NCBI RefSeq assembly: GCF_017876795.1
Contig: NZ_JAGIOR010000001.1
Location: 248,001 to 312,000 of the forward strand
Length of the DNA stretch: 64,000 nucleotides
Reading direction: 5' to 3'
From: Rhizobium leguminosarum
Lineage (GTDB): Bacteria; Pseudomonadota; Alphaproteobacteria; Rhizobiales; Rhizobiaceae
Part shown: piece after piece, positions 8,082-17,220 of the stretch
How positions within the stretch are numbered: the first letter of the stretch is position 1
How the letters are laid out: each line of letters opens with the position of its first letter
Program-made: the position numbers and the translations under genes
Notes under the pieces: generated by a model
The model's input: only the letters and a program-made list of their open reading frames with translations
The model's database searches: none
Told to the model about the DNA's origin: nothing

Positions 8082-8315
8082 ATGATCCGTGTCATCCAAA
8101 TCGCCTGCATCATCGCGACCACGGCATTGCTCTACGCTGTCGTGTCGGGCGTGGACGCGCTTAGATATGTCGTTGGTGAAGATTACGACGGCGGTGTTAT
8201 CGCCGGCGTCCTATACGTGATCGGCCTCTATTTGCTCATTTGCTGGATCGACCCGTCATCGCGTCCGCGCGGTTCCGGCGTTCAGAAGCAAGGCCTTGAC
8301 AACAGGGTCGACTAG
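8082..8315 (+). CDS. Small two-helix membrane protein on the opposite strand (77 aa)
   Basis: From ATG 8082 the peptide has one hydrophobic segment near residues 3-23 and a second near 43-62, then a short basic tail ending in GLDNRVD. A start at 8046 would add 12 unlikely residues. It is transcribed against the surrounding phage genes and its last 60 bp overlap the end of the leftward gene that stops at 8256. The Shine-Dalgarno sequence is poor. If real, its size and topology resemble small inner-membrane prophage accessory proteins such as holin-like or exclusion peptides. No family is recognised. Confidence 0.4.
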   Translation: MIRVIQIACIIATTALLYAVVSGVDALRYVVGEDYDGGVIAGVLYVIGLYLLICWIDPSSRPRGSGVQKQGLDNRVD

Positions 8316-10325
8316 CGCGGGCGTCGTTCCCGTCCGTTGAGCTTTGATCAGCCCTTCGACCAGCTTTTCTCGCTGCTCTCCGATAAGTGCCCGAGCCAGG
8401 CTTTCGCGCGTTGCATTTCCGGTCCCGCTCGACATGAGCGCCTTGACGATGTCGTCGACCTTATCGATAGCGGCCGATCGAGCTGCGCCGAGGAAGCCGC
8501 CGGCCTTGAATGCTTCCTTCACACCAAAATTTCCGCCGGCGCCGCCGCCCAACTCGTTCTGAGCTGCAAGGCGCGCCGCAGTTTCGCTGTTGCGGGTCAC
8601 GGTGTTGGCGGTGTCGGCCCAGATGCGCTCGTTATCGAGCACTTTGAACAACTGCTCCGCCTTCTCGGGGCCGAACAAAGTAGCAAGGCGCGCGCGGTTC
8701 CAATCGCCCTCTCCCTTGATAAGCTTTCCCATGGCGGCGATATCGTTCGAGTTCGTACCTACTATGCGGTCAATCTCGGCTCTGGCACCTTGAGACAGCC
8801 TCAATGGCACTGCCGAAGGACCGATCTGCATCCCTTGCGGCTGAACGCCCTGCTCGACCTCCGCAGCAAGCTCGGATGGCCTTGGCGCCGTGCGTCCGCT
8901 GTCCAAAACCTGCTGACCACGTGTGACTGCCTCATCCTGACGGGCAAGTTCGGAATATCCGGCGTCGACTTCCTTGATGCGAGGAACTGCGCGGGTGAGT
9001 CCGTCGTCAAGCATCTGACGAGCTTCGGTCAACGCGGAAATCACCTTCGGATCAACTTCCGTCTTCAAAAGGCCGTCAATCGCCTGGCGGGTCTGAAACA
9101 TGACGCCGGGATCGGTAGACAGAACATTGGAGTCCGCGATGTTCAGCATGTCACGCACTTGGCGCAGGCGCGCTTGCGCTGGGCCGCGAAGCCGGCTGAT
9201 GTCGGCCTCGAGCGCAGATGCAATCGGCTCGGTATTGTACGGCGTGGCCTCGCGGAATGCCTCACGATAGAGCGGCGAATGAGCATTCTGGTTTGCGGCG
9301 ATATCTGCCTGGATCTCCGACGGGACGACGTTTCGACCAGTTGTTTCGTCGATCGTCTGAGCAATTCGGGCGTTGGCGCCCGCGGCGCGATCAGCGAGCG
9401 TGGTCCGTATCGTCGTCTGCGCGGCTCCGGGCGTTGCCGCAAGCGCGCCGGCCTGCTTCTGAAGGTTCGGCCCAAGGTCCGCCGGAATAGCCTTAGACCC
9501 CATCTCCTGCAGTCTCTGAGGGAACGTCACCGCGTCTAGGCCGTCGTCGGTTACCGCGCGACGAAAATAGCCGAACGCCTGGGGTTCCATCCCAGCAACT
9601 TGCGCCGCCGAGCGCGTGCGGAGAGCATCAATAAGCGATCTGGCTCCAGCCCCAATGACCTTGCCCGCCAAAGGACCACCCAAACCAAACAGGCCGCCCA
9701 GCGTCATCCCTTCCTTTATTTTCTCGGCGTCACCGCCAGAGCGAACGCCAGCGTCGATGCCGCCAATTGTCGCTCCCGTCCCCCCAGAGATAGCCGAACG
9801 CAGGAGCAAGCTTCCGCCGCCCGCTCCAAATAGAGCGGGGGCAGCCATGACCGCCGGAATAGTGCCGGCAACGGCTCCAGTTATTTGGGCACCCTTATCG
9901 ACTTTTGGATTCGCTGCCTTTTCAGCACTGTTCGCTGCATCGATGCGATCCATGACCTGAGAGTAGGTCTCGTCCGAGAATGCAGCGAGTGTCGCCGCTG
10001 CAGCCCGTTCGGTTGCGCCGCGGATGATCGGCCCCGCGATCGGAATACCTTCGATGAGTCCACCGACGCCAGTTCTGGCAACTGAAAGGGCGTCGTCGGC
10101 CGGCAGTCCATACCGATCAATCGCGGGCTGCCCCTGAGGCCGCACGGCTTCGCGCTTGGCAGCGAGATCACCATAGACGCGGGCTCGCAGTTCTTCGCCG
10201 GTCTGAGGGGCAGCCTGCGCCGCCGGGTCTCCGGCAGGCGTTTGAGTCTGCTGGCTCTGGTTCAGCCGCAGACGAGCGGCGGCCATTGCCATAGCCTGCT
10301 GCTGCTCAAGTGTCATTTCTGCCAT
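8256..10325 (-). CDS. Large phage ejection / internal virion protein (689 aa)
   Basis: The N-terminus is Gln/Ala-rich (MTLEQQQAMAMAAARLRL), followed by hydrophobic, glycine-rich stretches around residues 85-235 (for example GGLIEGIPIAGPIIRGATERAAAATLAAF) that could insert into membranes, then a long helical region. GGAG eight bases before ATG 10325 favours that start; ATG 10316 overlaps the upstream stop as ATGA. Size, alternating membrane-active and helical regions, and position after the lysozyme-like gene resemble ejection proteins of short-tailed phages, which extend the tail through the cell envelope. The specific homologue is not assigned. Confidence 0.6.
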   Translation of the reverse strand: MAEMTLEQQQAMAMAAARLRLNQSQQTQTPAGDPAAQAAPQTGEELRARVYGDLAAKREAVRPQGQPAIDRYGLPADDALSVARTGVGGLIEGIPIAGPIIRGATERAAAATLAAFSDETYSQVMDRIDAANSAEKAANPKVDKGAQITGAVAGTIPAVMAAPALFGAGGGSLLLRSAISGGTGATIGGIDAGVRSGGDAEKIKEGMTLGGLFGLGGPLAGKVIGAGARSLIDALRTRSAAQVAGMEPQAFGYFRRAVTDDGLDAVTFPQRLQEMGSKAIPADLGPNLQKQAGALAATPGAAQTTIRTTLADRAAGANARIAQTIDETTGRNVVPSEIQADIAANQNAHSPLYREAFREATPYNTEPIASALEADISRLRGPAQARLRQVRDMLNIADSNVLSTDPGVMFQTRQAIDGLLKTEVDPKVISALTEARQMLDDGLTRAVPRIKEVDAGYSELARQDEAVTRGQQVLDSGRTAPRPSELAAEVEQGVQPQGMQIGPSAVPLRLSQGARAEIDRIVGTNSNDIAAMGKLIKGEGDWNRARLATLFGPEKAEQLFKVLDNERIWADTANTVTRNSETAARLAAQNELGGGAGGNFGVKEAFKAGGFLGAARSAAIDKVDDIVKALMSSGTGNATRESLARALIGEQREKLVEGLIKAQRTGTTPALVDPVVKALLLNAGTARTR

Positions 10326-12697
10326 AGCTTGCGCTCCGCTGGCGTCATTACGCCCCAAACATCGTCCGGAATGCCCTCAGGTGCGGCGCCAACGGCGGCG
10401 GGGGCTGCTGGTGCTGCTGGAGCCCCAAGCTGTGCCCCTGGCGCTGGCGGGCCCGCGAGCTGCGGCACTTCCGGGATATCCCCAAGCGTCGGCAGCACAT
10501 CTGCCTCGTTCATGCCCCGCCGGCCGATGATGCCGCGATACTGCGAGATATCGTTGTCCAGCGCGCCGCGGTAGGCCGTCATGCGGCTGCGGGCCTCGTT
10601 GAGAATCGCCGTGCGGGTGGCCGGCTCAAGTCGAGAGCCGCCGTTGACGCTGTTGATAGCGCCTTGCAGCCAATCGGGCAGGCTCGAGGTGTTGTTGACC
10701 ATCACCATTTCGCCTTCACGGACAACCGAATTCGGGTCCATGATTTTGCCGAGGCCATAAACAAGGTTCAGGTCCGAAGCCTTCGAATCCGTCTTCGCCG
10801 TGTCGATCATCGACTGGTAGGGAGGCAGGGACTGCTGATAGCTCTTATAGGTCGGCAGGCCCTGGATTTCCTTGCGTAGGTTCGACACGTCTTCTGGCTT
10901 ATAACCGGTGCCCTGATAGACGACTCGCTCCTGGCCTGGGCTGAACAGTGATTCTCCGGGTTGGACAACCACCGGCTTGTTCCTCTCGAAATCAGCCTTC
11001 TGTCGCTCAAGATCGATGTTCGCCTGTTCTGTGGCTGTCGGGCTGTTGCGGTTCGCCTGTTCCTGTTCGAACTTCTGCCGTGCAAGATCAGAATTGGCCT
11101 GCTCCGCCGCCGTCATCGTGCTCCGATTGCCTTGCTCCTGCTGGAATTTCTGCCTTTCCCAATCGAGCTTTGCCTTGTCGGCCTGCGATATCTGGCCTTG
11201 GTAGATCGGGGTGACGGTGCCAGCACGCGGATCGGAGCGCAGCACGGTTCCATCCTGCAGCGTCTCGAAACCATACTCCGGCGGCCGGGTGAGGATCTGC
11301 AACTGCTGTGCCGCCATGGCTTTGATCTGCGGCGAAGCGTTCGGGTCCGTCATCGCCTTGACCAGCAATTGAGCGCGCGGGTTTGCCATCGGGTTGCCGG
11401 CGGGTTGCGGGGCGTTCTCAAGCGCATTGGCGAGACGAACTGGTGCAGGCTGCTGATTACCGGCCGTCTGAGCCTGAGCAATCTGCGTCGGCGATGCTGC
11501 GGGGTTGGCGATAGGTGTGGGAGCGGGCGGGAAGTACCCGGCCCCAGGCGCATCCCCACCCATGCCAACGCCGGAGCGGTCACCGTTCGCGAAAGCTTTG
11601 GCCAACTCAGGGGGCACGCTGGCGACGTTGGGCGTCGGTCCTACGTTGGTGACCGGCAGAGGCGACAACGCAGCCTGAGGGCCAGCCTGAGGCGGCATAG
11701 GCTGTGCTGGATTGGAAGCGCGCATTTGCCCCGCTGCACCGGGCATGGGAATGCCGATCGACGGGTCAAGGCTGGCGACTTCGCTTGGGGCGGGCTGCTG
11801 TCCTGCCGCCGCTACTACACGCGGGTCGACGTAACCCGGCACTGGTGCGGCAGGAGGAGGATTGACCGGGGGCGGCTGGATTTGGCCGGATGGCGGCATG
11901 CCGGCGCTCGGGTCCACTGGAGCGGCTTGCGCAGCCTGTTGGGGCGGCAAATCACCGATCCCCATCTTGCCGGTGATGCCTTCAGCCTTTGCACCCATCC
12001 ACGGCCCCCAGCCATGCTTTCGCGCCCAGTCGAGCGAGAAATCAACCTGCTGTTTCCATGTCGACGGATCGCGCGCATGGAGGCCGGTGGCATTCGTGAA
12101 TTCGTTTCCAAGGCCGGAGTTCGGCATGGACTTCGACATGCCGGCATAATGAAGCTGAAAAGGCCCGAACGAAGATCCTTCGTCACCGCCGTTATCGGGC
12201 TGAGACGGGTCAAAGACGTTCATGCCCTCATGGCCGGCCACGCGCAGCGCGATGTTCGGATCAATCCCTCGGGCGGTTGCAGCCTGCCGGATATAGTCCG
12301 AAACTTCGGGTAGCCCGCCAGGCATCACGGTGGAAGGCATCGCAACATTGCCCGAAGCGTCCGCCTTCGGCATGGATGAGCCAGTGGCGCCGGGATTATC
12401 GGTCTTACTGCCGCCGAACATCGCCGACAGAAGGCCCTTGGGCTGCTCCGGCGGCGTGTAAGGTTGCCCGGTGATAGCGGCCATACCCTGCGCATCCGCA
12501 GCTTTCTGCTGCTGGTCTTGCTTGTAGATGTCATAGCCGCCCATGACGGCATCAACCAGGCGAGCCGCACCCTGCCAGGGGCTGGCAATCGGGCTGCTGT
12601 CGCCTCCTCGCTGGAGCATAGCCAACGCAAGGCGCTTGCGAGCATCGGTGACGCTTTCCTGGGACTGGCCAGTGTCACCGCCGAATAGAAACCCCAT
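10313..12697 (-). CDS. Phage ejection protein with lysozyme / transglycosylase-like domain (794 aa)
   Basis: Residues ~125-235 form a peptidoglycan-hydrolase-like domain: RGIDPNIALRVAGHEG carries a helix ending in a candidate catalytic Glu, followed by SSFGPFQLHYAG, the 'S-G-x-Q' element of SLT/lysozyme folds. Residues ~235-430 are Pro/Ala-rich linker. A 24-residue unit (ERQKFQQEQ / ARQKFEQEQ / ERQKADFER) is repeated about three times near the middle and should form a coiled coil. The C-terminal third is helical. In podoviruses such proteins are packaged in the head and open the cell wall during DNA entry. The gene overlaps its neighbours by one and 13 bases. Confidence 0.7.
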   Translation of the reverse strand: MGFLFGGDTGQSQESVTDARKRLALAMLQRGGDSSPIASPWQGAARLVDAVMGGYDIYKQDQQQKAADAQGMAAITGQPYTPPEQPKGLLSAMFGGSKTDNPGATGSSMPKADASGNVAMPSTVMPGGLPEVSDYIRQAATARGIDPNIALRVAGHEGMNVFDPSQPDNGGDEGSSFGPFQLHYAGMSKSMPNSGLGNEFTNATGLHARDPSTWKQQVDFSLDWARKHGWGPWMGAKAEGITGKMGIGDLPPQQAAQAAPVDPSAGMPPSGQIQPPPVNPPPAAPVPGYVDPRVVAAAGQQPAPSEVASLDPSIGIPMPGAAGQMRASNPAQPMPPQAGPQAALSPLPVTNVGPTPNVASVPPELAKAFANGDRSGVGMGGDAPGAGYFPPAPTPIANPAASPTQIAQAQTAGNQQPAPVRLANALENAPQPAGNPMANPRAQLLVKAMTDPNASPQIKAMAAQQLQILTRPPEYGFETLQDGTVLRSDPRAGTVTPIYQGQISQADKAKLDWERQKFQQEQGNRSTMTAAEQANSDLARQKFEQEQANRNSPTATEQANIDLERQKADFERNKPVVVQPGESLFSPGQERVVYQGTGYKPEDVSNLRKEIQGLPTYKSYQQSLPPYQSMIDTAKTDSKASDLNLVYGLGKIMDPNSVVREGEMVMVNNTSSLPDWLQGAINSVNGGSRLEPATRTAILNEARSRMTAYRGALDNDISQYRGIIGRRGMNEADVLPTLGDIPEVPQLAGPPAPGAQLGAPAAPAAPAAVGAAPEGIPDDVWGVMTPAERKLWQK

Positions 12698-13713
12698 CAG
12701 ATGATCCTCGCGTAATCGACCATTTTGAAGCCGCCCGGACCTTCGGCAACGGCATCCGGGAAGATGGATTCGACTTCATCAGCCATGACGCCGACCTGTC
12801 GACCACCACCCCAGACGTAGGAATATTCATAGACAGGGAGACCAGACGCCATTGTGCCCAAAGGGATGACGTCATGCTTCAGGCGCCGGTCGGAAAGAGC
12901 AAAGCCGCCCTTCGCCCAGCCGCCAAGCAGCGAGCCGCCAAGACCGAAGAGGCCGCCCATGGCCGCATTGCTCGCCTGCATCTGCGAATTATAGGCACCC
13001 ATTTTCTGGTTGTAGTTCTCGTTGATCAGGCCGGCTTGGTCGACCGTCGGCAGCTGCGTCGTCGGCGTGTTGACGTAGTTCGGCTGGTTGACCTGAGACC
13101 CGGACATCAGCGCCGAAATCTCATTGAGCGGCTGGTTTCGCTCAGTCAGGATGGAATTCTGAGCGTTGGAATACATATCGCCGAGATACTGGTCGGATGC
13201 GGCCTGCTTGCGGGTGGAAAAATCTCGCAGCGCGTTGTCATAGGCGGCCGATCCCATCGAGATGCCCTTGTCGGCAAGACTCTGGTCGAGGCTTGCCTGA
13301 TCGCGATCCCACTGGTTGTTGAAGCCGGACTGCCAATGATCGTTGACGTATTTGTCGACGTTGCCGGCGCTGAGATCGACGTTTGTCCCGAGGATGCCGG
13401 AAACCTTGCCCGTCTGATCGTTGGCGAGCTTGGCAAGCCCGAGCTGCGTTTGCTGCGTCTGATCGTAGATCGCCTGGTTCTGCGGCGAATACTTCTGATA
13501 GGCCGAATAGGTCGGCAACTGATACGTCTTGCCGTTCTGGTCGGTCATCGTCGTATTGCCGGTCTGCTTGTATTCCAGCGAGCCGTCGGGCGTGTATTGG
13601 TTCGTATGGGACAGCCCAGCGTTCGCAATCGCGGTATCCACGTTGGTCGCTGTCTGCGCCGCCGCGGTCTGCGTCGGATCGGGGGCCTTAGGCGCCTTGG
13701 GTGTAGAGACCAT
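12697..13713 (-). CDS. Phage tail protein with C-terminal S74 chaperone-like domain (338 aa)
   Basis: The last ~65 residues (SDRRLKHDVIPLGTM ... GVMADEVESIFPDAV) match the peptidase S74 / intramolecular-chaperone pattern of phage spikes and fibres, including the SD.RLK start. The N-terminal part (Gln/Ala/Asn-rich, no Cys) looks like an extended tail component rather than a receptor-binding fibre, and a glycine-rich hydrophobic strip (GGLFGLGGSLLGGWAKGG) precedes the S74 part. Some S74 domains cleave themselves after trimerisation. The stop overlaps the next ATG by one base. Confidence 0.7.
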   Translation of the reverse strand: MVSTPKAPKAPDPTQTAAAQTATNVDTAIANAGLSHTNQYTPDGSLEYKQTGNTTMTDQNGKTYQLPTYSAYQKYSPQNQAIYDQTQQTQLGLAKLANDQTGKVSGILGTNVDLSAGNVDKYVNDHWQSGFNNQWDRDQASLDQSLADKGISMGSAAYDNALRDFSTRKQAASDQYLGDMYSNAQNSILTERNQPLNEISALMSGSQVNQPNYVNTPTTQLPTVDQAGLINENYNQKMGAYNSQMQASNAAMGGLFGLGGSLLGGWAKGGFALSDRRLKHDVIPLGTMASGLPVYEYSYVWGGGRQVGVMADEVESIFPDAVAEGPGGFKMVDYARII

Positions 13714-14095
13714 AGGGAAAGTCCTCTTTCATGATTCCGTAGAGCAGCGCATCGCAGTCGCCGAAATAGGCCGTCTGGCGGCCTTCGAGACGAGCGCCGA
13801 GACGATCAAGCGCCCTTTGGGCAGAAATGTTGTCGGCGCGCGTTCTGAACGTTGCACGGCGGCAGCCCAGTTGATTGACGACATAGCCGAAGGCGGCCCG
13901 CATCAGGGTCAGCGACAAGCGATCGGCAGCAAGGGAAACCTCGACGTCATGCTCGGTCCAGACGTTGAATACGTAGCCGGCGATGACCCTTCCCCGATCG
14001 ACATGAGCCAGGGCGGTATAGGGCGGATGGAACGAGACCCCGATTTTCTGGCCGACCCAGGCCGCGATATCCTCGCGCGGTTCGGAGACGATCAA
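13688..14095 (-). CDS. GNAT-fold N-acetyltransferase-like phage protein, TTG start (135 aa)
   Basis: The GNAT core is visible: RGRVIAGYVFNVW (strand 4), AAFGYVVNQLGCRRATFRTRADNISAQRALDRLGARLEG with the N-x-x-A-x-R-x-L-x-x-L-G-A signature of the C-terminal half. The start is TTG 14095, overlapping the tail-hub stop as TTGA and preceded by AAGG at about 9 bases; no ATG is in a suitable place. GNAT genes inside tail operons are known from T7-like phages, where their targets are mostly unknown; modification of a virion or host protein is inferred. Confidence 0.75.
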   Translation of the reverse strand: MIVSEPREDIAAWVGQKIGVSFHPPYTALAHVDRGRVIAGYVFNVWTEHDVEVSLAADRLSLTLMRAAFGYVVNQLGCRRATFRTRADNISAQRALDRLGARLEGRQTAYFGDCDALLYGIMKEDFPYGLYTQGA

Positions 14096-15915
14096 ATCGG
14101 AGCGCCTTTTTCATAAAGGACGGAACCACCTACGACAGCCGCTTCAGAGACAGATGCTGTCGAGCCCGAGATCAGCGCGCGGATCGTGGGGGCCAGAGCC
14201 GAGCCCGCGCCGCCGGCCGCTGCTATCTTGCGCACCAGCGACAGACCGGGGAATTTCGAAACGCCCCAGATTGCCGTTCCCCACTTGGCAGCACCGCTGT
14301 TTTCCACCGAAGACAGGAGCGCGGTTGGAACCTTCGTCTCGTAGTCGACGGAAATGCCGGCATACATCAGCGTCGAGACGCCGATTTGTGCCGTCACGCC
14401 GATCAGCTTGGAGAACTTGGTTGAAAGCCCGTCGCCGTAGCGGTTCCAGGCGCCAACCATCAGCGCGTCGATCGCCACGCCGTTATCAGTTGCGCCAACC
14501 TCAGCTTCATATACCGTGCCATCGCTCGAGCCGAAGAACAGCCGGTCCTGCCAGGTGCCCCAGCAAGAGGCCGGCATGCCGACGAAACGGCACCATGCCC
14601 CGGTTTCCGTGTTCATCACGTATTGATAGGGGCCGAGGGAGGACGGCAGATTGACGATTGCCATCTGTCGCGCCGGAAAGCTCGAAAGCTGCCATTGATC
14701 CGACGTCGTTCCGATCGTCGCAACCGTCTCGCGCCAAGTCGGGCCGATCTTTGCCGTGATGGCGCCGAGGCTCGTTGCGCCGCGGTCGAGCTGGACGGCC
14801 TTGGTGATCGGCACAATGCCGTCCGTCGTCATGATGGCGAGATCCGCGCCAACGGACAGCATGCACCTGTCAGTGCCGAGCGGCCGGCCGAGCTTGAACG
14901 TGCCGATCAGTCCCCAGTTCGTGGAGCTCGACGGGTCGGAGCCCTGAAACACGATGATCTCGCCTTCCGAGGACATCAGGACGAGGCACTGCTGCAGGCC
15001 GTCGGCAACCGGGATCGTCCACACGTTGATAGAGACGAGCGTGCCGCCGTATTTCATGTTGCCGCCGACGGGCAGAACCGTTGCGGTGCCACTGACCGCA
15101 TCGGTGGCGAGATACCAAACGTTCGTCGAGTTCTTCTCGATGAACCAAAGCCTCGAGCGGTAGGCCGTCACCGCGATCAGTAGCGATGAATCCGAAATGC
15201 CGGTGATCATCGTCGACGGGACATAAGGCGTGGCGACAGAGCCCGTCTCCAACTGCGCGTTGGTGACTGAACCCGCCACGGTAACGGTCAGCGTGCCGGC
15301 GGCCGGGGTGAAGGTGAGCGTCACGCGGTTGCCGACGCCAGTCCCGTTCAGAACGCCTGCAAAGGCACCTGATAGGGTGACAGAGCCCGTGCCGAAGAAG
15401 CTCAGCGTGTAAGGCACATTCTTGACCGCAACGTTTTGCGTCGCGAGGGTCGCGGTGCCGACCAGGTAATTGTTCGTCCAAGACGTGCCGTTGAACAGCA
15501 GCGGCGTGTCGAGGCCGTTGACGAGGCGGAGATACTCCTGCCCTGCCGGGTTGGTGTATTGCTGGACGGACCAATGCGCGCTTGCCATGCCGGAGACCAC
15601 CGCAGCACCCACCGCGCCGCCAGCGGTGATGTCGAATATCTTGGCCCCTGCCGCGGCGAAGAGCCGATTGCTCACCCCAGCATATGGGATGATCGTTCTG
15701 ACATCGGCGCCGAGGCCGGTTGCGAAGGCGAGAAAGCCGTATCGGGCGCGGACACGGTTGGCCTCGGGGAAGAAGTTGTCGAGCTGGAACGCCGCATCCG
15801 CCGGCATGTCGGCCATTTCGACGTCGGTTCGCCACCCTCCAGTCGGTGCCACCCAATCCTTGCTGGGCGATACGCGCGCCGTGCGGGCGGTGACTTTGGC
15901 AACCTGTCGCGTCAT
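14092..15915 (-). CDS. Podovirus tail hub / DNA-stabilisation protein, gp10-like (607 aa)
   Basis: ATG 15915 overlaps the upstream stop (ATGA); the frame is open further upstream but that part lies inside the adaptor gene. The sequence is beta-rich with repeated aromatic/Gly turns, and the N-terminal segment AAFQLDNFFPEANRVRARYGF resembles the start of P22 gp10-type packaged-DNA stabilisation proteins. These form the hub linking the portal-adaptor complex to spikes and needle. Position between the adaptor-like gene and tail accessory genes supports this. Confidence 0.65.
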   Translation of the reverse strand: MTRQVAKVTARTARVSPSKDWVAPTGGWRTDVEMADMPADAAFQLDNFFPEANRVRARYGFLAFATGLGADVRTIIPYAGVSNRLFAAAGAKIFDITAGGAVGAAVVSGMASAHWSVQQYTNPAGQEYLRLVNGLDTPLLFNGTSWTNNYLVGTATLATQNVAVKNVPYTLSFFGTGSVTLSGAFAGVLNGTGVGNRVTLTFTPAAGTLTVTVAGSVTNAQLETGSVATPYVPSTMITGISDSSLLIAVTAYRSRLWFIEKNSTNVWYLATDAVSGTATVLPVGGNMKYGGTLVSINVWTIPVADGLQQCLVLMSSEGEIIVFQGSDPSSSTNWGLIGTFKLGRPLGTDRCMLSVGADLAIMTTDGIVPITKAVQLDRGATSLGAITAKIGPTWRETVATIGTTSDQWQLSSFPARQMAIVNLPSSLGPYQYVMNTETGAWCRFVGMPASCWGTWQDRLFFGSSDGTVYEAEVGATDNGVAIDALMVGAWNRYGDGLSTKFSKLIGVTAQIGVSTLMYAGISVDYETKVPTALLSSVENSGAAKWGTAIWGVSKFPGLSLVRKIAAAGGAGSALAPTIRALISGSTASVSEAAVVGGSVLYEKGAPI

Positions 15916-16610
15916 GTGCTGATCGTTCCCGACCAATAGTTCTCCGGAACCTGCCCGCGGTTCGGCATGGATAGATCCGTCGGCGCTGCTGCGCGATCGG
16001 AACCGACAGCGGACTCCTTGGCCCTTTCGAAGCTTTCGAGCTCTTCGCCGTAGTCGAGGCCCTTCGCCCGCTTCCACCGCCAGATAAGCGACAACTCGAG
16101 AAGCTCTTCCGGAAAGCGAGCCATGTCCGTATCGTTGGCCCACGTCGCGGCATAGGTCGTGCCGCCGTTGACGGCTATCCAGTTCGCCGAAACATATTCG
16201 TAGCTCAGGATCTCGCCGGCATCGTTCGGATAGATGGCGAGCTTGCCGTTGATCCTGCGCCAGAGCTGCGGCACTGGATTGGAATTGATGATCGTCTCGC
16301 GCTGCCAGGTCTGCCCGTCCACCGGGCCATTCAACTGCCAGAGGCGCGAATTATTCCAGATCTTCGCGTTGTCGAGGAAGCGGTTCCAATCAGACGGCGG
16401 CTCTGTCGGCTCCGGGATTGCCCCGGTCGCGGTGAACTGCCGCTGCACCATCAGCGTCGACCAATCATGCTCACGCATCAGGTCACGGCCGGCGCGGGAG
16501 GACAGGATCCGCAACTGTGTTACCTGCGGATCCGCCGAGGACATGACAGCCGTCGGCGGATCAAGGTCGATTTCGGCGCAGACGTTCTGAATGATGGTCA
16601 GTAGCGACAT
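15912..16610 (-). CDS. Head-tail adaptor / tail accessory protein (P22 gp4-like position, 232 aa)
   Basis: A helical N-terminus (MSLLTIIQNVCAEIDLDPP) is followed by RAGRDLMREHDWSTLM, a pattern seen in tail-tube adaptor proteins of short-tailed phages that bind beneath the portal. The C-terminal half has aromatic-rich strands and a helical Arg/Glu segment. It lies directly before the hub gene, as the adaptor does in P22-like genomes. The assignment rests on pattern and order. Confidence 0.6.
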   Translation of the reverse strand: MSLLTIIQNVCAEIDLDPPTAVMSSADPQVTQLRILSSRAGRDLMREHDWSTLMVQRQFTATGAIPEPTEPPSDWNRFLDNAKIWNNSRLWQLNGPVDGQTWQRETIINSNPVPQLWRRINGKLAIYPNDAGEILSYEYVSANWIAVNGGTTYAATWANDTDMARFPEELLELSLIWRWKRAKGLDYGEELESFERAKESAVGSDRAAAPTDLSMPNRGQVPENYWSGTIST

Positions 16611-16625
16611 GCGCGATATCTCCGG

Positions 16626-17195
16626 TTAGGCTGCGGCGCTGCGACGGCCGGAGCCGCCACCCTGCTCTTTTGCCAGGGCTTCGAACTTGGCGCCCATCTC
16701 GGCGATCTGCGCTTCGAGGCGTTGGACCTCGCCCTTCATGCGTTCGTTCTCAGCGGCGAACGAGGATGCGGCGCTTGCGTCCTTGGCCGTCGTCAGAAAG
16801 GCAATGGCTGCAGCGACGAGTTCGTGCGCGCCCATGCCGAGCTTCTGTTTCGCCGTGTCGGACAAGGCCCCGAGCTGCTCGACCGTGTAGATGTTGATTG
16901 CCTCGAGTTCTTTGATCTGGCTGGGCTTCAGATACGACCACTGCGCAAGCGGTGTGCCGACGAGCTGCTCTCGGGCTTCCGCACCCTTCTTGAAGCGCTC
17001 ATAAGAGTCCGAGAAACGTTGCTTGTCGTGATCGGTGGCTGCGCGGAAAACTTCGGTGTGCTTGTCGCCGGCGATGAAGATGCGAAGGAATTCCGTGTCC
17101 TTGAAAATCGGGCGCCCTTCCTTTTCCGTCAGAAAAGGCTGCTCGACCGGTTCAAGGGTGAACGATGCATAGATGCCTGTATTGTTGTCGGCCAT
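16626..17195 (-). CDS. Hypothetical phage structural-region protein with C-terminal coiled coil (189 aa)
   Basis: Residues ~85-120 (LKPSQIKELEAINIYTVEQLGAL) resemble a helix-hairpin-helix, and residues ~140-180 (NERMKGEVQRLEAQIAEMGAKFEALAKEQ) are a heptad coiled coil. The N-terminal half is a compact, charged domain. It lies between the decoration-type protein gene and the adaptor. It may be a head-completion or assembly factor; no specific family is recognised. Confidence 0.55.
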   Translation of the reverse strand: MADNNTGIYASFTLEPVEQPFLTEKEGRPIFKDTEFLRIFIAGDKHTEVFRAATDHDKQRFSDSYERFKKGAEAREQLVGTPLAQWSYLKPSQIKELEAINIYTVEQLGALSDTAKQKLGMGAHELVAAAIAFLTTAKDASAASSFAAENERMKGEVQRLEAQIAEMGAKFEALAKEQGGGSGRRSAAA

Positions 17196-17220
17196 GGTGA
17201 TTGTCTCGCTGTTGATGGCG

